DNA of 60,000 bases from Adiantum capillus-veneris (lineage: Eukaryota > Streptophyta > Polypodiopsida > Polypodiales > Pteridaceae): positions 36,579,922-36,639,921 of the forward strand of contig CM043969.1 in NCBI GenBank assembly GCA_014529385.2, given 5' to 3'. The position numbers and the translations under genes are program-made. Under the pieces are notes generated by a model. The model had not been told where the DNA came from. It was given only the letters and a program-made list of their open reading frames with translations, and made no database searches. Within the stretch, counting starts at the first letter, position 1, and each line of letters opens with the position of its first letter. Shown in pieces: positions 58,305 to 60,000 of the stretch.

Positions 58305-60000
58305 ATCTGAAGCAATGCTTTTTCAAACTTATAAATTGCTAGATAGAGTACTTATAAAAATTATAATTCCTCACTTTTGTACACGACCTTAATAGTAGCT
58401 ACACTCATGAAAAGCACCTACGCAAAGCAGCAGTTAATGTTTCACTAAAACTCGTACCTTAATTTTTAAAAAAATGAGTAGAATGCATGCAATAATCCAT
58501 GGTAACTTCTTATATATGTGCTTAACATTTTTGCAACTCTCCTGTGAAAAAAATTCTTTGTGATTAGAATTAAATATAGAAAGTTGTGTGGATCAAATTT
58601 GCAACGTTTATGAATTCAATCAACGAGCACATAAATCATTTAGTGCATCTAAATTTTCATTGTCTTGTGTTGCATATAAACTAGATCTACCACTCCATTA
58701 CTTAAGATTATGTTATTTAATGGTTATACAAACCACATTTGGTGATTTATATCATATCCCAAAAATTGCACATGTTGAAATTTTTATTTTTTGTTCATAA
58801 AAATTTAGCCTTAAAATTAAGTATACTTTTTGATTTGTTCATTCATACCATTTATTTATATACAAATACCTTATATGGATACGCTTGGAGAATCTATATG
58901 CACAAAATTGCTCTTTCATAGTAGCAATGTTTGTTTTGTACGAAATTACGTCCTATAAATTTTCTTAAATGATCTTAAATTACAAGATATTTATGAGTTT
59001 GAAACCTTGAAAAATGCTTGGTTCATAGATTTTGATGTATAGATACATTATAAATCTTAAGTTTTATCCCATGACCTTATCATGTTACTAAAAGAGACTT
59101 TGAAAGATCAAAATTTTTCTTTGTCAATGTTTTCAAGATTTTAATTTTTTATTATAATAAATATGTGATCTACGAAGTAAATCATGAAACTTGAGTTCTT
59201 ATTATACAATTAAGTTTTCTTTCTATCCATAAACCTTGAAATTTATGCAAAATTTTATTTTGATGAGAAGTTATATTTAATTTATTAAATTTTTATTTAA
59301 AAAAATGTATTAAATTTTTAAGAACTTTTTATCGTAAAACTTATCGCCATAATCTTAATATGGAATCAACTTTGCTAAATTAAAAATTTGACTATATTTT
59401 TTATTTCATAACTGATGTTAAACATGGATATAATTTTTAAATCTTGTTTTTAGCTTCATCAAAGAATTATAACAAGTTGCTTAAAAACGAGATACTTTAG
59501 TGTTCTAAGACACTTGAGACCATCCAATTATAGAGCTAGTGCTAATTAACTAAGTGAGAAATACTCGGTGCATGAAAAGAAAAACAGGTGATCTAGTCTT
59601 AATAGTCTTACTTTTCCCATCCTGCAACTTGAAGATGTCTTGGAAACGAATAATTTTCCCAAAAAAGTTATACCCATGCTAGACTTCATTACTTTCATAT
59701 AGCCAAAGCTTATATGAAACAGGTATATATTAAGCATATAGCATTCCACGAGAGCCTTTCATTAGAAAGTTCAAAGTTAAGACTTCATTAGAAAGTTCCA
59801 GGTTGAGTTTTGAATTTACACGAGGAAACCAATCCAAAAGAGACACAGATTTAATGGGAGAAGGGTGTACCAAAAATCTTGCCCTGAATGAACGCATGTG
59901 TTCTGAAGATTCAGTGAACCTCCAAGTGAATGCGGACTTAGCTAGGTGCCATAGCCACAGAGGCCAAGTTCGCAGTCAGCAACGGAGCAGCGATGCTTGC
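58305..60000. other. AT-rich sequence, nothing recognised
   Basis: Low GC, many A and T runs and only short frames without domain content. No repeat shared with the rest of the window was noticed. Confidence 0.6.

Overview
The window looks like repeat-dense nuclear DNA of a land plant. Reasons are Ty3/gypsy and Ty1/copia elements with initiator tRNA-Met and tRNA-Asp type primer binding sites, a chromodomain-bearing gypsy element, leucine-rich-repeat receptor fragments with plant-style xIPxxLxxLxxL repeats, and very long (CT)n, (TA)n and (GT)n arrays. A fern or another non-seed plant is possible, but I cannot prove it. I see no intact host gene, no tRNA or rRNA and no CRISPR. Nearly everything recognisable is transposon-derived.

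Layout. 1-14.4 kb: a giant, decayed Ty3/gypsy element on the minus strand. It has a tRNA-Asp-type PBS at 13461-13477 and one former reading frame of about 9.6 kb (11897 down to 2279). Its layout is unusual: an N-terminal Gag extension, two tandem integrase zinc-binding (H2C2) modules, and a second retropepsin-like domain after the integrase. The non-coding flanks carry spaced palindromes built on CGATCGCGATCG. 16.4-17.1 kb: a LINE 3' remnant. 17.1-22.7 kb: decayed chromovirus copy A (minus) with a 1.2-kb 5' LTR. 24.1-28.8 kb: a LINE with both ORFs open, set between microsatellites. 28.8-33.6 kb: a chain of LINE-related pieces, each bounded by long (CT)n tracts. It includes an ORF1-only 'half-LINE' that shares a 3' hairpin with the full LINE, and solo LTRs of family X.

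33.6-51.5 kb: three copies of a long repeat (Z), two direct and one inverted, carrying a repeated short motif. Nested between them are LRR-receptor fragments (minus), two copies of a 250-bp MITE, and chromovirus copy B (plus, 39.4-46.8 kb), whose 5' and 3' LTRs do not match. 52.2-58.3 kb: a small LTR element (LTRs about 140 bp, TSD AAAAC) with a complete-ended Ty1/copia element (LTRs 226-227 bp, TSD AAAAG) inserted inside it. 58.3-60 kb: AT-rich, nothing recognised.

How the parts relate. The LINE encodes endonuclease and reverse transcriptase that could act on any RNA ending in the shared hairpin and ACGATAAT box, so the half-LINE next to it may be its passenger. Among the LTR elements only the copia/small-element nest has clean boundaries. 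The gypsy elements are inactive, mostly through TGA and TAG stops compatible with C-to-T decay, plus indels and short tandem duplications. All homology statements come from reading the sequence by eye; no database search was run.
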